Origin: Donghicola eburneus
GTDB lineage: Bacteria; Pseudomonadota; Alphaproteobacteria; Rhodobacterales; Rhodobacteraceae
Length of the DNA stretch: 64,000 nt
Reading direction: 5' to 3'
NCBI RefSeq assembly: GCF_900115865.1
Contig: NZ_FOXY01000005.1
Coordinates: 248,001 to 312,000, forward strand
Shown here: positions 47,169 through 56,219 of the stretch, piece after piece
How the letters are laid out: every line of letters starts with the position of its first letter
Position numbering within the stretch: position 1 is the first letter of the stretch
Notes under the pieces: generated by a model
The model's database searches: none
What the model was told of the DNA's origin: nothing
The model's input: the letters and a program-made list of their open reading frames with translations, nothing else
Program-made: the position numbers and the translations under genes

Positions 47169-48413
47169 ATGAAGTTTACAGTTTTTGCAGCCGCGACCGC
47201 GGCTCTTTGCGCACTCGCAACCACATCTGTCGCGGAGCCTCAGGCAGAAGTTCTGCACTGGTGGACCTCGGGCGGCGAAGCCAAGTCGGTTGCCGTTCTG
47301 CAGCAGGAATTCAAGGATAACGGCGGCACCTGGACCGACATGCCCGTTGCAGGCGGTGGCGGCGACGCGGCGATGACCGCTCTGCGTGCTCGTGTTCTGT
47401 CGGGCAACGCGCCCGCAGCGGTTCAGCTCAAGGGCCCCGCGATTCAGGAATGGTACGAAGAGGGCGTTCTGTCGGACATCTCGGCCGTTGCAGAGGAAAA
47501 CGGTTGGGCTGACGTGCTGCCCGCAGCGATCGCAGAACACATGAAGTGCGAAGGCACTTGGTGCGCCGCGCCCGTAAACGTCCACCGCGTTGACTGGATC
47601 TGGGCAAACGCTCAGGTGCTGGCCGACAACGGCATCGAAATGCCCACCACTTGGGAAGAGTTCAACGCCGCCGCAGACAAGCTTCAGGCCGCTGGCATCA
47701 CCCCGCTGGCACACGGCGGTCAGGCATGGCAGGACGCCACTGTCTTTGAAACCGTTGTTCTGGGTCTGGGTGGCCCCGAGTTCTTCCACAAGGCGCTGGT
47801 CGAGCTGGACCCCGAAGCACTGGGTTCGGACACCATGAAGGCGTCGTTTGACCAGATGCGCAAAATGCGCGGCTATGTGGACCAGAACTTCTCGGGTCGC
47901 GATTGGAACCTGGCAACCGCGATGGTCATGAACGGCGAAGCAGCGTTCCAGATCATGGGTGACTGGGCCAAGGGCGAATTCCTGGCAGCGGGCAAAACCC
48001 CCGGCAAGGACTTCCTCTGCGCATCGACCCCCGGTGAAGGCTACCTCTACAACGTAGACAGCTTTGCGATGTTCGACGTGGATGGTGCCGACAAAGAAGA
48101 AGGTCAGGCGCTGTTGGCGAAACTGATCGTTGGTCCGTCGTTCCAGAAAGTCTTTAACCTGAACAAGGGCTCGATCCCTGTGCGTACCGACGTCTCGCTG
48201 GACGAGTTCGACATGTGCGCCCACACCTCGAGCGAAGAAATGGCTGCATCGAGCGAAAGCGGCTCGCTGCTTCCCAGCTACGCGCACGGCATGGCTCTGC
48301 GCGGCGCGCAATCGGGTGCGATCACCGACGTTGTGACCGCCCACTTCAACTCTGACATGTCGTCCGATGACGCAGTCGAAATGCTGGTCAACGCAGTCGC
48401 GGCTGTCCAGTAA
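47169..48413 (+). CDS. Sugar ABC transporter, periplasmic solute-binding protein
   Basis: A 414-residue family 1 sugar-binding protein. Signal peptide: residues 1-22 (cleavage near TSVA-EP). The mature part opens VLHWWTSGGEAKSVAVLQQEF and has MPVAGGGGDAAMTALRARVLSG and MKCEGTWCAAPVNVHRVDW with two Cys likely in a disulfide. These features match the glucose-type binding proteins (GtsA-like). GAGGAAATC precedes the ATG at 47169. A terminator-like hairpin separates it from the permease genes and can keep its level higher. Confidence 0.93.
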   Translation: MKFTVFAAATAALCALATTSVAEPQAEVLHWWTSGGEAKSVAVLQQEFKDNGGTWTDMPVAGGGGDAAMTALRARVLSGNAPAAVQLKGPAIQEWYEEGVLSDISAVAEENGWADVLPAAIAEHMKCEGTWCAAPVNVHRVDWIWANAQVLADNGIEMPTTWEEFNAAADKLQAAGITPLAHGGQAWQDATVFETVVLGLGGPEFFHKALVELDPEALGSDTMKASFDQMRKMRGYVDQNFSGRDWNLATAMVMNGEAAFQIMGDWAKGEFLAAGKTPGKDFLCASTPGEGYLYNVDSFAMFDVDGADKEEGQALLAKLIVGPSFQKVFNLNKGSIPVRTDVSLDEFDMCAHTSSEEMAASSESGSLLPSYAHGMALRGAQSGAITDVVTAHFNSDMSSDDAVEMLVNAVAAVQ

Positions 48414-48425
48414 CCCCTGAACTGC

Positions 48426-48461
48426 GGCCCTTCGCGCGCGCCAAAGCGCGGAGGGCCTTTT
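48426..48461 (+). terminator. Hairpin between binding-protein and permease genes
   Basis: GGCCCT pairs with AGGGCC, with CGCGC/GCGCG inside, followed by TTTT. It likely acts as a partial terminator, leaving some readthrough to the permeases. Confidence 0.75.
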
Positions 48462-48479
48462 CGTCAGGAGCAATCCAAA

Positions 48480-49352
48480 ATGACCCTCTGGCTTGAACGC
48501 CATGTACCCAAGCTGGTACTGGCCCCGACTTTTATTGCCATTCTGCTCTTTGTTTATGGCTTCATTGCCTGGACAGGATGGATCTCGCTGACCAAATCCC
48601 GCCTGATGCCGAAGTACGACATCGAAGGCTTCCAGCAATATGACCGTCTGTTTGCCGCGCCCCGTTGGGATGTCGCGATGAACAACCTGTATATCTTCGG
48701 CGCGCTGTTTATCGTGATCTCGATGGTGCTGGGTCTGCTTCTGGCGATTTTGCTGGACCAGAAAATCCGCACCGAAGGCGTGTTGCGCACCATCTATCTG
48801 TACCCCATGGCGCTGTCGATGATCGTGACCGGCACCGCGTGGAAATGGATCCTGAACCCCGGTTTGGGTCTGGAAAAAGTTGTTCAGGGCTGGGGCTTTG
48901 AGAACTTTACCTTCGACTGGCTGGTGAACCCTGATTATGCCATCTACACCATTGTGATCGCCGCTGTCTGGCAGGCGTCCGGTTTCGTGATGGCGCTGTT
49001 CCTTGCGGGCCTGCGCTCGGTCGATACCGAGATCATCAAAGCGGCCCAAGTGGACGGCATCCCGACCACCCGTATCTATACCGCGATCATCATTCCTTCG
49101 ATGGCGCCGATCTTCCTGTCCGCGTTCATTGTTCTGTCGCACCTCGCGATCAAGAGCTTTGACCTCGTGATTGCCATGACCAACGGCGGCCCCGGTTACG
49201 CGACCGACCTGCCGGCGACTTATATGTACGCCATGGCGTTCTCGCGCGGGGATCTGGGGCAGGCGGCAAGCTCTGCCATGATCATGATGCTCGTCGTGTT
49301 CACCATCGTTGTTCCCTACCTCTATTCCGAACTGAGAACCCGCAATGACTGA
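48480..49352 (+). CDS. Sugar ABC transporter permease 1
   Basis: A 290-residue MalF-type permease with six membrane helices. The EAA loop for ATPase contact is at about residues 188-207 (EIIKAAQVDGIPTTRIYTAI). It is followed by PSMAPIFLSAFIVLSHLAIKSFDLV and the late MTNGGPGYATDLPATYMY. It pairs with the next permease, whose start lies inside its last codons (8-bp overlap). Confidence 0.94.
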   Translation: MTLWLERHVPKLVLAPTFIAILLFVYGFIAWTGWISLTKSRLMPKYDIEGFQQYDRLFAAPRWDVAMNNLYIFGALFIVISMVLGLLLAILLDQKIRTEGVLRTIYLYPMALSMIVTGTAWKWILNPGLGLEKVVQGWGFENFTFDWLVNPDYAIYTIVIAAVWQASGFVMALFLAGLRSVDTEIIKAAQVDGIPTTRIYTAIIIPSMAPIFLSAFIVLSHLAIKSFDLVIAMTNGGPGYATDLPATYMYAMAFSRGDLGQAASSAMIMMLVVFTIVVPYLYSELRTRND

Positions 49353-50235
49353 TCTGTCTGCAACCCAAGGCGCATCCCGCCCGTGGGGCAAGATCGCCCT
49401 GCGCTGGGGCCTGTATGTCCTGCTGGGACTCTTTGCCCTGTACTACCTTGTCCCGCTTTTCGTGATGGTCACCACATCGCTGAAAAGCCTAGATGAAATC
49501 CGCTCGGGCAGCCTGATTGCCCTGCCGCGCGAAGTGACCTTTGACGCATGGGCCAAAGCATGGTCCGGCGCCTGTACCGGCATCCAGTGCGAGGGCCTGA
49601 AGCCCTATATGTGGAACTCGATCCTGCTGGCCATTCCGGCGGTTCTGATTTCGACCGTGATCGGTGCGATGAACGGCTATGTGGTGGCGCAGTGGCGCTT
49701 CCGCGGCGCGAACATCATCTTTGCTCTGCTGCTGTTCGGATGCTTCATTCCGTTTCAGGTGGTCCTGCTGCCCATGGCGAAAATGCTGGGTATCCTCGGC
49801 CTTGCAGGCTCGATCCCCGGTCTGATCCTGGTGCACGTGGTCTACGGCCTTGGCTTCACCACGCTGTTCTTCCGCAACTACTATGTGACCATCCCCGCCG
49901 AACTGGTCAAAGCGGCCAAGATCGACGGCGCGGGTTTCTTCCGGATTTTCTGGTCGATCTTCCTGCCGTTGTCGCTGCCCATCATCGTGGTTTCGGTCAT
50001 CTGGCAGTTCACCCAGATCTGGAACGACTTCCTCTTTGGTGTGTCGTTCAGCCAGGCGGGCACCCAGCCCATCACCGTGGCTCTCAACAACATCGTCAAC
50101 TCCACCACCGGCGTTAAGGAATACAACGTGGATATGGCTGCTGCGATCATCGCCGCTCTGCCCACGCTGCTCGTCTATGTCGTCGCCGGCAAGTACTTCA
50201 TCCGCGGCCTCACCGCCGGTTCGGTGAAAGGATAA
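49345..50235 (+). CDS. Sugar ABC transporter permease 2
   Basis: A 296-residue MalG-type permease with six membrane helices (first at about 20-40, ALRWGLYVLLGLFALYYLVP). The EAA loop is VKAAKIDGAGFFRIFWSIFLP. IWNDFLFGVSFSQAGTQPITVAL near the end is typical of this subunit. It overlaps the first permease by 8 bp and lies 4 bp before the ATPase gene. Confidence 0.94.
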   Translation: MTDLSATQGASRPWGKIALRWGLYVLLGLFALYYLVPLFVMVTTSLKSLDEIRSGSLIALPREVTFDAWAKAWSGACTGIQCEGLKPYMWNSILLAIPAVLISTVIGAMNGYVVAQWRFRGANIIFALLLFGCFIPFQVVLLPMAKMLGILGLAGSIPGLILVHVVYGLGFTTLFFRNYYVTIPAELVKAAKIDGAGFFRIFWSIFLPLSLPIIVVSVIWQFTQIWNDFLFGVSFSQAGTQPITVALNNIVNSTTGVKEYNVDMAAAIIAALPTLLVYVVAGKYFIRGLTAGSVKG

Positions 50236-50239
50236 CCCC

Positions 50240-51337
50240 ATGGCTCCTATTCTCGACATCAACAACCTGTATAAATCCTACGGCCAGACCGAGATCCTCA
50301 AGGACATCAACGTGTCCATCGAAAAGGGTGACTTTCTGGTGCTGGTCGGCCCCTCGGGCTGCGGTAAGTCCACGCTGTTGAACTGTATCGCCGGTCTGGA
50401 ACCGATCACTGGCGGTCAGCTGAACATTGCCGGACAGGACATGACCAATGTCAGCCCCAAGGACCGCAACATCGCGATGGTGTTCCAGAGCTACGCTCTG
50501 TACCCGACCATGTCGGTCGCCAAGAACATCACCTTTGGCATGAAAGTCCGCGGCGTCGACAAATCGGTGCAGGACCAGAAGCTGGCCGAAGTGGCAAAAC
50601 AGCTGCAAATCGAAAAGCTGCTGAACCGCAAGCCCAGCCAGCTTTCGGGCGGCCAGCGTCAGCGTGTGGCGATGGGTCGTGCGCTGGTGCGTGACCCCGC
50701 GCTGTTCCTGTTTGACGAACCCCTGTCGAACCTGGACGCAAAGCTGCGTGTGGAAATGCGTACTGAAATCAAGCGTCTGCATCAGGATCTTCATGCGTCG
50801 ATGGTCTATGTGACCCACGACCAGATCGAGGCGATGACCCTTGCGACCAAGATCGTGGTCATGAAAGACGGCATCATCCAGCAGATCGGAACGCCGGCGG
50901 AAATCTATCGCCAGCCTGCGAACCTGTTCGTGGCAGACTTCATGGGTAGCCCTGCGATGAACCTGATCCCCGCTAAGGTTTCGACCGACGGCAACGCGCG
51001 CCGCATCGAGATCGCCCGTGATGGCGAAGCGCCTTTGGTGCTGACCGATCGCCGCGGCGTGGACCTGCCCAAAGATGTTATCATCGGTCTGCGCCCCGAG
51101 GACATCACCGATCCGGGCAGCCGTCAGGGTGACAATCTGGAACTGGCCGACGTGCATGTGGACGTGGTCGAGCCCGCCGGTGCCGACACCTATGTGGTCT
51201 CGCGTTTGGGCGGCAAGGAAGTCACTGCGCGTCTGCAGGCCGAAACCGAAGTGCGCCCCGGCGCCCGTGCGCAATTCGCGTTCGATCTGGGCAAGGCAAC
51301 GTACTTTGATCCTGCCAGCGGTGCGCGTCTGGTGTGA
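50240..51337 (+). CDS. Sugar ABC transporter ATP-binding protein
   Basis: A 365-residue MalK/UgpC-type ATPase. Walker A GPSGCGKSTLLN, Q-loop MVFQSYALYP, signature LSGGQRQRVAMGRALVRDPA, Walker B LFLFDEPLSNLDAKL and switch His VTHDQIEAMT are all intact. The C-terminal regulatory domain of about 125 residues holds GLRPEDI. It closes the four-gene transporter set with binding protein and two permeases, and is followed by a copy of the dispersed motif and a terminator. Confidence 0.95.
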   Translation: MAPILDINNLYKSYGQTEILKDINVSIEKGDFLVLVGPSGCGKSTLLNCIAGLEPITGGQLNIAGQDMTNVSPKDRNIAMVFQSYALYPTMSVAKNITFGMKVRGVDKSVQDQKLAEVAKQLQIEKLLNRKPSQLSGGQRQRVAMGRALVRDPALFLFDEPLSNLDAKLRVEMRTEIKRLHQDLHASMVYVTHDQIEAMTLATKIVVMKDGIIQQIGTPAEIYRQPANLFVADFMGSPAMNLIPAKVSTDGNARRIEIARDGEAPLVLTDRRGVDLPKDVIIGLRPEDITDPGSRQGDNLELADVHVDVVEPAGADTYVVSRLGGKEVTARLQAETEVRPGARAQFAFDLGKATYFDPASGARLV

Positions 51338-51378
51338 TCCATTCTGCGGCTTGCGCGCCCTTGGTGCGGTCCAGCCGT

Positions 51379-51401
51379 GGGTATTTTGACCAAGAAAGAG
51401 G
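51379..51401 (+). repeat. Dispersed 3'-end motif, copy 7
   Basis: GGGTATTTTGACCAAGAAAG plus AGG, 41 bases after the ATPase gene stop and in its orientation. It runs straight into the terminator stem, as copy 4 does. Confidence 0.65.
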
Positions 51402-51432
51402 GGGTGGCCTGTGCCGCCCCCTTTGTCGTTTT
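51399..51432 (+). terminator. Intrinsic terminator of the sugar transporter genes
   Basis: GGGGGTGGC pairs with GCCGCCCCC (one G-T or mismatch) around CTGT, followed by TTTGTCGTTTT. Confidence 0.8.
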
Positions 51433-51551
51433 GGAAAATGTACCTTTCAGGTGCGGTTTTCTGGCGCGTCTCGTGATTGCGAGCGGGCGGTTTGCTTGAA
51501 GATGGGGGGCTTGCGCCCTAATGTCCGCTCGAAACTTGGAGAAGTAGGTCC

Positions 51552-52694
51552 ATGAGCGGAAAGCGCAGTATTTTCGAAGAGGTAGACAGCAAAGAGGTGG
51601 TGCAGACCAGCGCCGTCGGGTCCATTGACCGGACCCGCCGCGGGGCGCGGGGCGCCGTCCGGATCTGGCTGATGCTTTTGTTTGTCATGGTGATGGCGAT
51701 GATCGCGGTGGGCGGCTTGACCCGTCTGACCGATAGCGGGCTGTCGATCACCGAATGGAAGCCCGTCACCGGTGCCTTGCCGCCCTTGGATGCGGCCACA
51801 TGGGAGTCCGAATTCGCCAAGTACAAGGAAATCCCTGAATACCAGTTGCAGAACAAGGGCATGACCCTGTCCGAATTCAAAGCGATCTACTGGTGGGAAT
51901 GGGGGCACCGGCAGCTGGGGCGGACCATCGGTCTGGTCTGGGCTTTGGGCTTCCTCGGCTTTGCTGTAACCCGCAGCATTCCGCCCGGTTGGACGGGGCG
52001 CTTGCTGTTCGTCGGCGCTTTGGGCGGTGTGCAGGGCGCCATCGGCTGGTGGATGGTGGCCAGCGGTCTGACCGGCGAGATGCTGGATGTGGCGAGCTAT
52101 CGTCTGGCGACGCACCTCGGTTTGGCCTTCGTGATCCTTGGCTTCATCGCGTGGTATGTGTTCGAGCTGGGGCGCGAGCCGCGCGATCTGCTGCAGGCGC
52201 GCCGCGGCGGCGAGAAGAAGCTGTTCGGGATGTCGACCGGTCTGCTGCACTTTGCTTTCCTGCAGATTTTGCTGGGGGCTTTGGTGGCTGGCATCGACGC
52301 GGGCCGGAACTACCCTGATTGGCCGATGATGGCCGGATCGTGGACCCCGCCGGATATGCTGAGCCTAGAGCCTGTGTGGCGGAACTTCTTTGAGAACGAT
52401 GGCACGGTGCAGTTCATTCACCGCATGTCGGGGTATCTGCTGTTCATCTTTGGCGTCGTTGTCTTCCTGAAGGGTCGCAAGAGCGCGTATCCCAAGACCC
52501 GCGGGGCCTTTACCGTCGTGTTCGCGATGCTGGTGCTGCAGATGCTGCTGGGGATTGTGACTGTGATGCACAGCTCGCCGTGGTATTTGGCGATCCTGCA
52601 CCAAGTGGGCGCTGTGGCGCTGTGGGTGCTGATCCTGCGGGCGCGGTTCATGTCGCGCTACCCTGTCTCCACCAGTGTGCGCGAGGGTCTGTGA
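51552..52694 (+). CDS. ctaA: Haem A synthase (COX15/CtaA)
   Basis: A 380-residue membrane protein with eight helices of the alphaproteobacterial/mitochondrial Cox15 type. Signatures are IAVGGLTRLTDSGLSITEWKP, the haem histidines in WWEWGHRQLGRTIG and YRLATHLGLAF, NYPDWPMMAGSW, and VQFIHRMSGYLLF with HQVGAVALWV at the end. It oxidises haem O to haem A for aa3-type oxidases. It starts after a 214-bp gap and overlaps the peptidase gene (TGATG). Confidence 0.95.
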   Translation: MSGKRSIFEEVDSKEVVQTSAVGSIDRTRRGARGAVRIWLMLLFVMVMAMIAVGGLTRLTDSGLSITEWKPVTGALPPLDAATWESEFAKYKEIPEYQLQNKGMTLSEFKAIYWWEWGHRQLGRTIGLVWALGFLGFAVTRSIPPGWTGRLLFVGALGGVQGAIGWWMVASGLTGEMLDVASYRLATHLGLAFVILGFIAWYVFELGREPRDLLQARRGGEKKLFGMSTGLLHFAFLQILLGALVAGIDAGRNYPDWPMMAGSWTPPDMLSLEPVWRNFFENDGTVQFIHRMSGYLLFIFGVVVFLKGRKSAYPKTRGAFTVVFAMLVLQMLLGIVTVMHSSPWYLAILHQVGAVALWVLILRARFMSRYPVSTSVREGL

Positions 52695-54151
52695 TGTCTG
52701 CATATGACGCGTTGATGGCGTTTCAGCGTCAGACCTCGGCATTGGCCGAGGTCGCGGGGCGCACCGGATGGGACCAAGAGGTTCTGATGCCCGAAGGCGC
52801 TGCTGATCAGCGGGCCGAGGAAATGGCCGCGCTGGAATCCGTGCTCCATGCCCGTCGCTGCGATCCCCGCGTGGGCGAGTGGCTGGCTGCTGCCGAGCCT
52901 GCGGATGATGTGCAAAAGGCGATGCTTCGTGAGGTCAAGCGCAGCTATGATCGCACCACCAAAGTGCCCGGTGATCTGGCCGAGGCGCTGGCGCGGACCA
53001 CCAGCCGGGCCCAAGGCATTTGGGCCAAGGCGCGGGCAAGTGAGGATGTTGCGGCGTTTCTTCCCACCCTTGCCGAGGTGGTTGATCTGCGCCGACAAGA
53101 AGCTGCGGCCTTGGGCGGTGAGATCGCTTATGACGCGCTGCTCGAGGATTACGAGCCAGGCACATCCAGCGCCGAGATCGCCGAACTGTTCGACGCCATG
53201 CGTCCGAGGCTGGTCGCCCTGCGTGATCAGGTGCTGGCAAAGCCGCAGAGCGATCAGGTGAGCGGCAGGTTTGACCCTGCGATCCAGATGGCGTTGGCCC
53301 AAGAGGTTGCCGTCGCCTTTGGCTATGATCTGAACCACGGGCGCATCGACAAGGCGGTGCATCCCTTTAGTTCGGGCAGTGGTCTGGATGTGCGGATCAC
53401 CACGCGGACATCCGAAGACGACCCTTTCAACTGCCTGTATTCGACGATCCACGAGGTCGGCCACGCCTGCTATGAGCAGAACATTGACCGGACCTATCTG
53501 CTCAGCCCCTTGGGGCGTGGGGTGTCGATGGGTGTCCATGAAAGTCAGAGCCGGATTTACGAGAACCAGATCGGACGTGGGGCGGCCTTTACCGGTTGGC
53601 TTTATGGCCGGATGGTGGATCGGTTCGGGGAGATTGGCGTGGCAGATGCGCCGGCATTCTATCGTGCCGTAAACCGTGTGCATAACGGATACATCCGGAC
53701 GGAAGCGGACGAGGTGCAGTACAACCTGCATGTCATGCTGCGCTTTGATCTGGAGCGGGCGCTGTTTAGCGGTGATCTACAGGTCAGCGACCTAGAGGCG
53801 GCTTGGAATGACCGGTTCAAAGCGGACTTTGGTTATGCGGTGGACAAGCCCTCGAATGGGGTGCTGCAGGATGTGCACTGGTCCGTGGGGCTGTTCGGAT
53901 ATTTCCCGACCTACAGTCTGGGGAACGTATATGCGGGCTGTCTGAATGCAGCGATGCGCCGCGATGTGCCGGATCTGGATGCGGCGCTGGGGCAGGGGGA
54001 TACCGCGCCCGCGAAGGCTTGGCTGAAGGAGAAGGTACAGCAGCATGGCGCGCTCTACGCCCCGCGCGAAGTGATCGAACGCGCCATTGGCGGTGACATC
54101 AGCCCCGAGCCCTTACTTTCCTATCTGGAAGATAAGTTTCTGGCGCTCTGA
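52694..54151 (+). CDS. Metallocarboxypeptidase, M32 family
   Basis: A 485-residue M32 peptidase of normal length (Taq carboxypeptidase family). The zinc motif is STIHEVGHACYEQ (HExxH), with the third ligand Glu in MGVHESQSRIYENQIG about 30 residues later. DVRITTRTSEDDPFNCL and the C-terminal GDISPEPLLSYLEDKF are also family-typical. It removes C-terminal amino acids in the cytoplasm. ATG at 52694 overlaps the ctaA stop. Confidence 0.95.
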   Translation: MSAYDALMAFQRQTSALAEVAGRTGWDQEVLMPEGAADQRAEEMAALESVLHARRCDPRVGEWLAAAEPADDVQKAMLREVKRSYDRTTKVPGDLAEALARTTSRAQGIWAKARASEDVAAFLPTLAEVVDLRRQEAAALGGEIAYDALLEDYEPGTSSAEIAELFDAMRPRLVALRDQVLAKPQSDQVSGRFDPAIQMALAQEVAVAFGYDLNHGRIDKAVHPFSSGSGLDVRITTRTSEDDPFNCLYSTIHEVGHACYEQNIDRTYLLSPLGRGVSMGVHESQSRIYENQIGRGAAFTGWLYGRMVDRFGEIGVADAPAFYRAVNRVHNGYIRTEADEVQYNLHVMLRFDLERALFSGDLQVSDLEAAWNDRFKADFGYAVDKPSNGVLQDVHWSVGLFGYFPTYSLGNVYAGCLNAAMRRDVPDLDAALGQGDTAPAKAWLKEKVQQHGALYAPREVIERAIGGDISPEPLLSYLEDKFLAL

Positions 54152-54157
54152 CACGAA

Positions 54158-54179
54158 AGGGGGCCTATCACGGCCCCCT
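54158..54179 (+). terminator. Hairpin after the M32 peptidase gene
   Basis: AGGGGGCC pairs with GGCCCCCT over a 6-base loop, 7 bases past the stop. No T-run follows, so it may be a Rho-independent end of low strength or an RNA-stability element. Confidence 0.6.
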
Positions 54180-54414
54180 CCCATGCATGAGCGGCTGTCT
54201 TGGAATAAAGTAAACCACAAATACGCTATGCTGTTAAGATTTATTGCAACGGCAGGTTTTGCTTTGTTGCAAAAATCGAATGAAAACAGGCTATTTGCGT
54301 AAGTGGGTATGGAAAACCTTACGATTTCTTCCCGTCGTATTGCAGAAATGAATGAGCGAAATCGCTCCGCCGCGGCGCAGAATTCGGGGCATTCGTTAAT
54401 TCTGTTTGGGTGAA

Positions 54415-56175
54415 TTAGATGCCTGCGCCCACCAGACTCAGCAGGACAGTCGTCAGAAGACCTGCAAAGCCAAGGCCGTCGTCGCTATCACTGCCTTCGT
54501 CGCCACCATCGTTCTGATCGTCATCGTTCGCGTCGTCTTCGTCGATCTCGATCTTGGGCAGGGGATCCTCGCGGAAGATAAAGGTCGCTTCGGTGCCGTC
54601 GCTGTCGGTGCCATCCAGTTCGGTGCTGCCGCCCTTGTGCCATGCGTCGATCGCGTCCGCGCCTTCTTCGGTGCGGGCAAAGGTCAGGCGGATGATCTGT
54701 GCGGGCTGGGTGAAGTCCAGCTCGATTGCGCCGTTCTTGACCTCGGGGGCAAAGTTCTCGCGGATGCCCAAGGCATAGGTCTCTGCTTCGGGGGTCTGGT
54801 TGACGCCGGGCAGGTTGGGCACGTCGAACAGGTCTTTCCAGTTGTCCGGTGTTTCGCTGCGCAGGCTCTGGCCCCAGACTTCCTTGATCTCTCCCAGACC
54901 ATCCAGTGCGATGTCTGCGGTGAACACGTCGCCTTCGAATTTCGAGGGCGCAACAATGAACATGACCAGCTTGTCCTCGCTGTCAAAACCAAAGGTGGTG
55001 ACGGCGCTGTCAGACTTCAGGTCGTTGTCCTGATACCAATCCAGAACCTTGGTGTCTTCCAGAGCTTCGGCCATCATGTCCTGCATGGAGCCAGCGGTAA
55101 AGACATAGGTGTCGCCATCGGTGCCAACGTAGCTGGAGCGGCCCGCATGGGTCAGGTCCCAGCCGTAGACGCCTGCGGACGAGGTGCCAAGCGCTTGGTA
55201 CTCCGAGAACATCTGCAGCAGATGCTCGCCCTGTTCCAGACCGTAGGGACGGTAGTCCAGCATGTCCTGATAGTGCTGTTCGAACGCCAGATGAGAGCGG
55301 CCGTCCAGATCCAGATCGTCGAAGTCGTACTTGCTGCCTTCGGCAGTCGAAAGGAAGCTGTGCGCTGCTTCGACACGCGACAGGGAGGCGGTGTTGTAGG
55401 CCGACAGGGACAGCGACGGACGATCAAGGCCCAATGCGTTTGCTTCTTCTTCCCATGCGTCGAGGCTGGCGGCGACATCGTCAACAGAGCTTTCCGAGGC
55501 GGACAGGGTGATCGCAAAGCGGTGGTGCACCACGGCGTCTGCCATGATGATCGAGTCCTCGTTCAGGTTCTCAAGGATCTCTTCGGTGTACTCAACCGAG
55601 CGGCCCAGCTGGACGTTCCAGTCAACCTTGCCAGCGACCTCGGGGTACTCGGCCTCTTTTTCCAGAACGACTTCGCTGTAGACGTTTACGATTTCTGCGT
55701 AGTTGGCGGACTTTTCCAGTTCATCCGCGCCGTCGAACACAGCGTAATATTCGTTGCCAACTTCAAAGATCAGAGTGTCGGGCAGGGCGCCGTGGGCACC
55801 TGAGTATAGATCGTCCAGAAAATCGCCAAGATGCGTACGCAGCAGATCGTGATCATCGCTGTAGCGCGCGGTCGGCAGAACAACGGTCAGGCCCAGACCC
55901 TTGTCCACGCAGTATTCCATCATTTCGTCGATGCCAGGCTTGTTGCCCAGAGCGGCCGAGTTGTAGAGGCCGTCATGCTCAAAGCCGAACCGCTCGGGGT
56001 TCTTCTCTGCCATGGTGCCGCCGGGCCAAACGACCATACCTAGGTCGGTCTGGGACAGCGCGTCGTCGAATTGACCAAAACTGCGGAAGCTAACGTAGCG
56101 GGCACCAAAACTATCACTCGTGATCTCGAGAGCGTCTTCGCTGATTGAGCCTTTGGTTGTTAAACCTAGCGTCAT
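54415..56175 (-). CDS. Putative exported clan-A-like glycosidase with acidic tail
   Basis: A 586-residue protein with no Sec signal peptide. Residues about 1-350 have a TIM-barrel pattern; LIFEVGNEYYAVFDG (Asn141-Glu142) fits the acid/base of clan GH-A enzymes, and Glu325 in LLQMFSEYQALG is a candidate nucleophile. A beta domain follows at about 390-530. The end is unusual: residues 544-566 are nearly all Asp, Glu, Asn, Gly and Ser, then 568-586 form a hydrophobic segment (FAGLLTTVLLSLVGAG). This suggests export by a non-Sec route and anchoring or a C-terminal secretion signal. I cannot name a family with certainty; Rhodobacterales genomes seem to carry relatives. Confidence 0.72.
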   Translation of the reverse strand: MTLGLTTKGSISEDALEITSDSFGARYVSFRSFGQFDDALSQTDLGMVVWPGGTMAEKNPERFGFEHDGLYNSAALGNKPGIDEMMEYCVDKGLGLTVVLPTARYSDDHDLLRTHLGDFLDDLYSGAHGALPDTLIFEVGNEYYAVFDGADELEKSANYAEIVNVYSEVVLEKEAEYPEVAGKVDWNVQLGRSVEYTEEILENLNEDSIIMADAVVHHRFAITLSASESSVDDVAASLDAWEEEANALGLDRPSLSLSAYNTASLSRVEAAHSFLSTAEGSKYDFDDLDLDGRSHLAFEQHYQDMLDYRPYGLEQGEHLLQMFSEYQALGTSSAGVYGWDLTHAGRSSYVGTDGDTYVFTAGSMQDMMAEALEDTKVLDWYQDNDLKSDSAVTTFGFDSEDKLVMFIVAPSKFEGDVFTADIALDGLGEIKEVWGQSLRSETPDNWKDLFDVPNLPGVNQTPEAETYALGIRENFAPEVKNGAIELDFTQPAQIIRLTFARTEEGADAIDAWHKGGSTELDGTDSDGTEATFIFREDPLPKIEIDEDDANDDDQNDGGDEGSDSDDGLGFAGLLTTVLLSLVGAGI

Positions 56176-56187
56176 CTCGGGGTCTCC

Positions 56188-56219
56188 ACGGATGCGGTCC
56201 TGACTGGTGGGGCATCCGC
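56188..56219 (-). promoter_or_regulatory. Leader hairpin before the exported glycosidase gene
   Basis: CGGATGC (minus-strand reading) pairs with GCATCCG over 16 bases, just upstream of the probable binding site GTGGAGACC. It could control translation start or mRNA stability. Confidence 0.4.

Noticed and set aside
46893-49391. An 832-codon open frame on the minus strand across the sugar transporter genes
   Set aside because: It is a mirror frame of high-GC genes. The plus-strand genes have full family signatures, and the frame gives a His/Arg/Gly-rich protein with no recognisable domain.
54415-54480. The hydrophobic C-terminus of the glycosidase-like protein as a sortase or PEP-CTERM signal
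   Set aside because: There is no LPxTG or PEP motif and no basic cluster after the hydrophobic segment.
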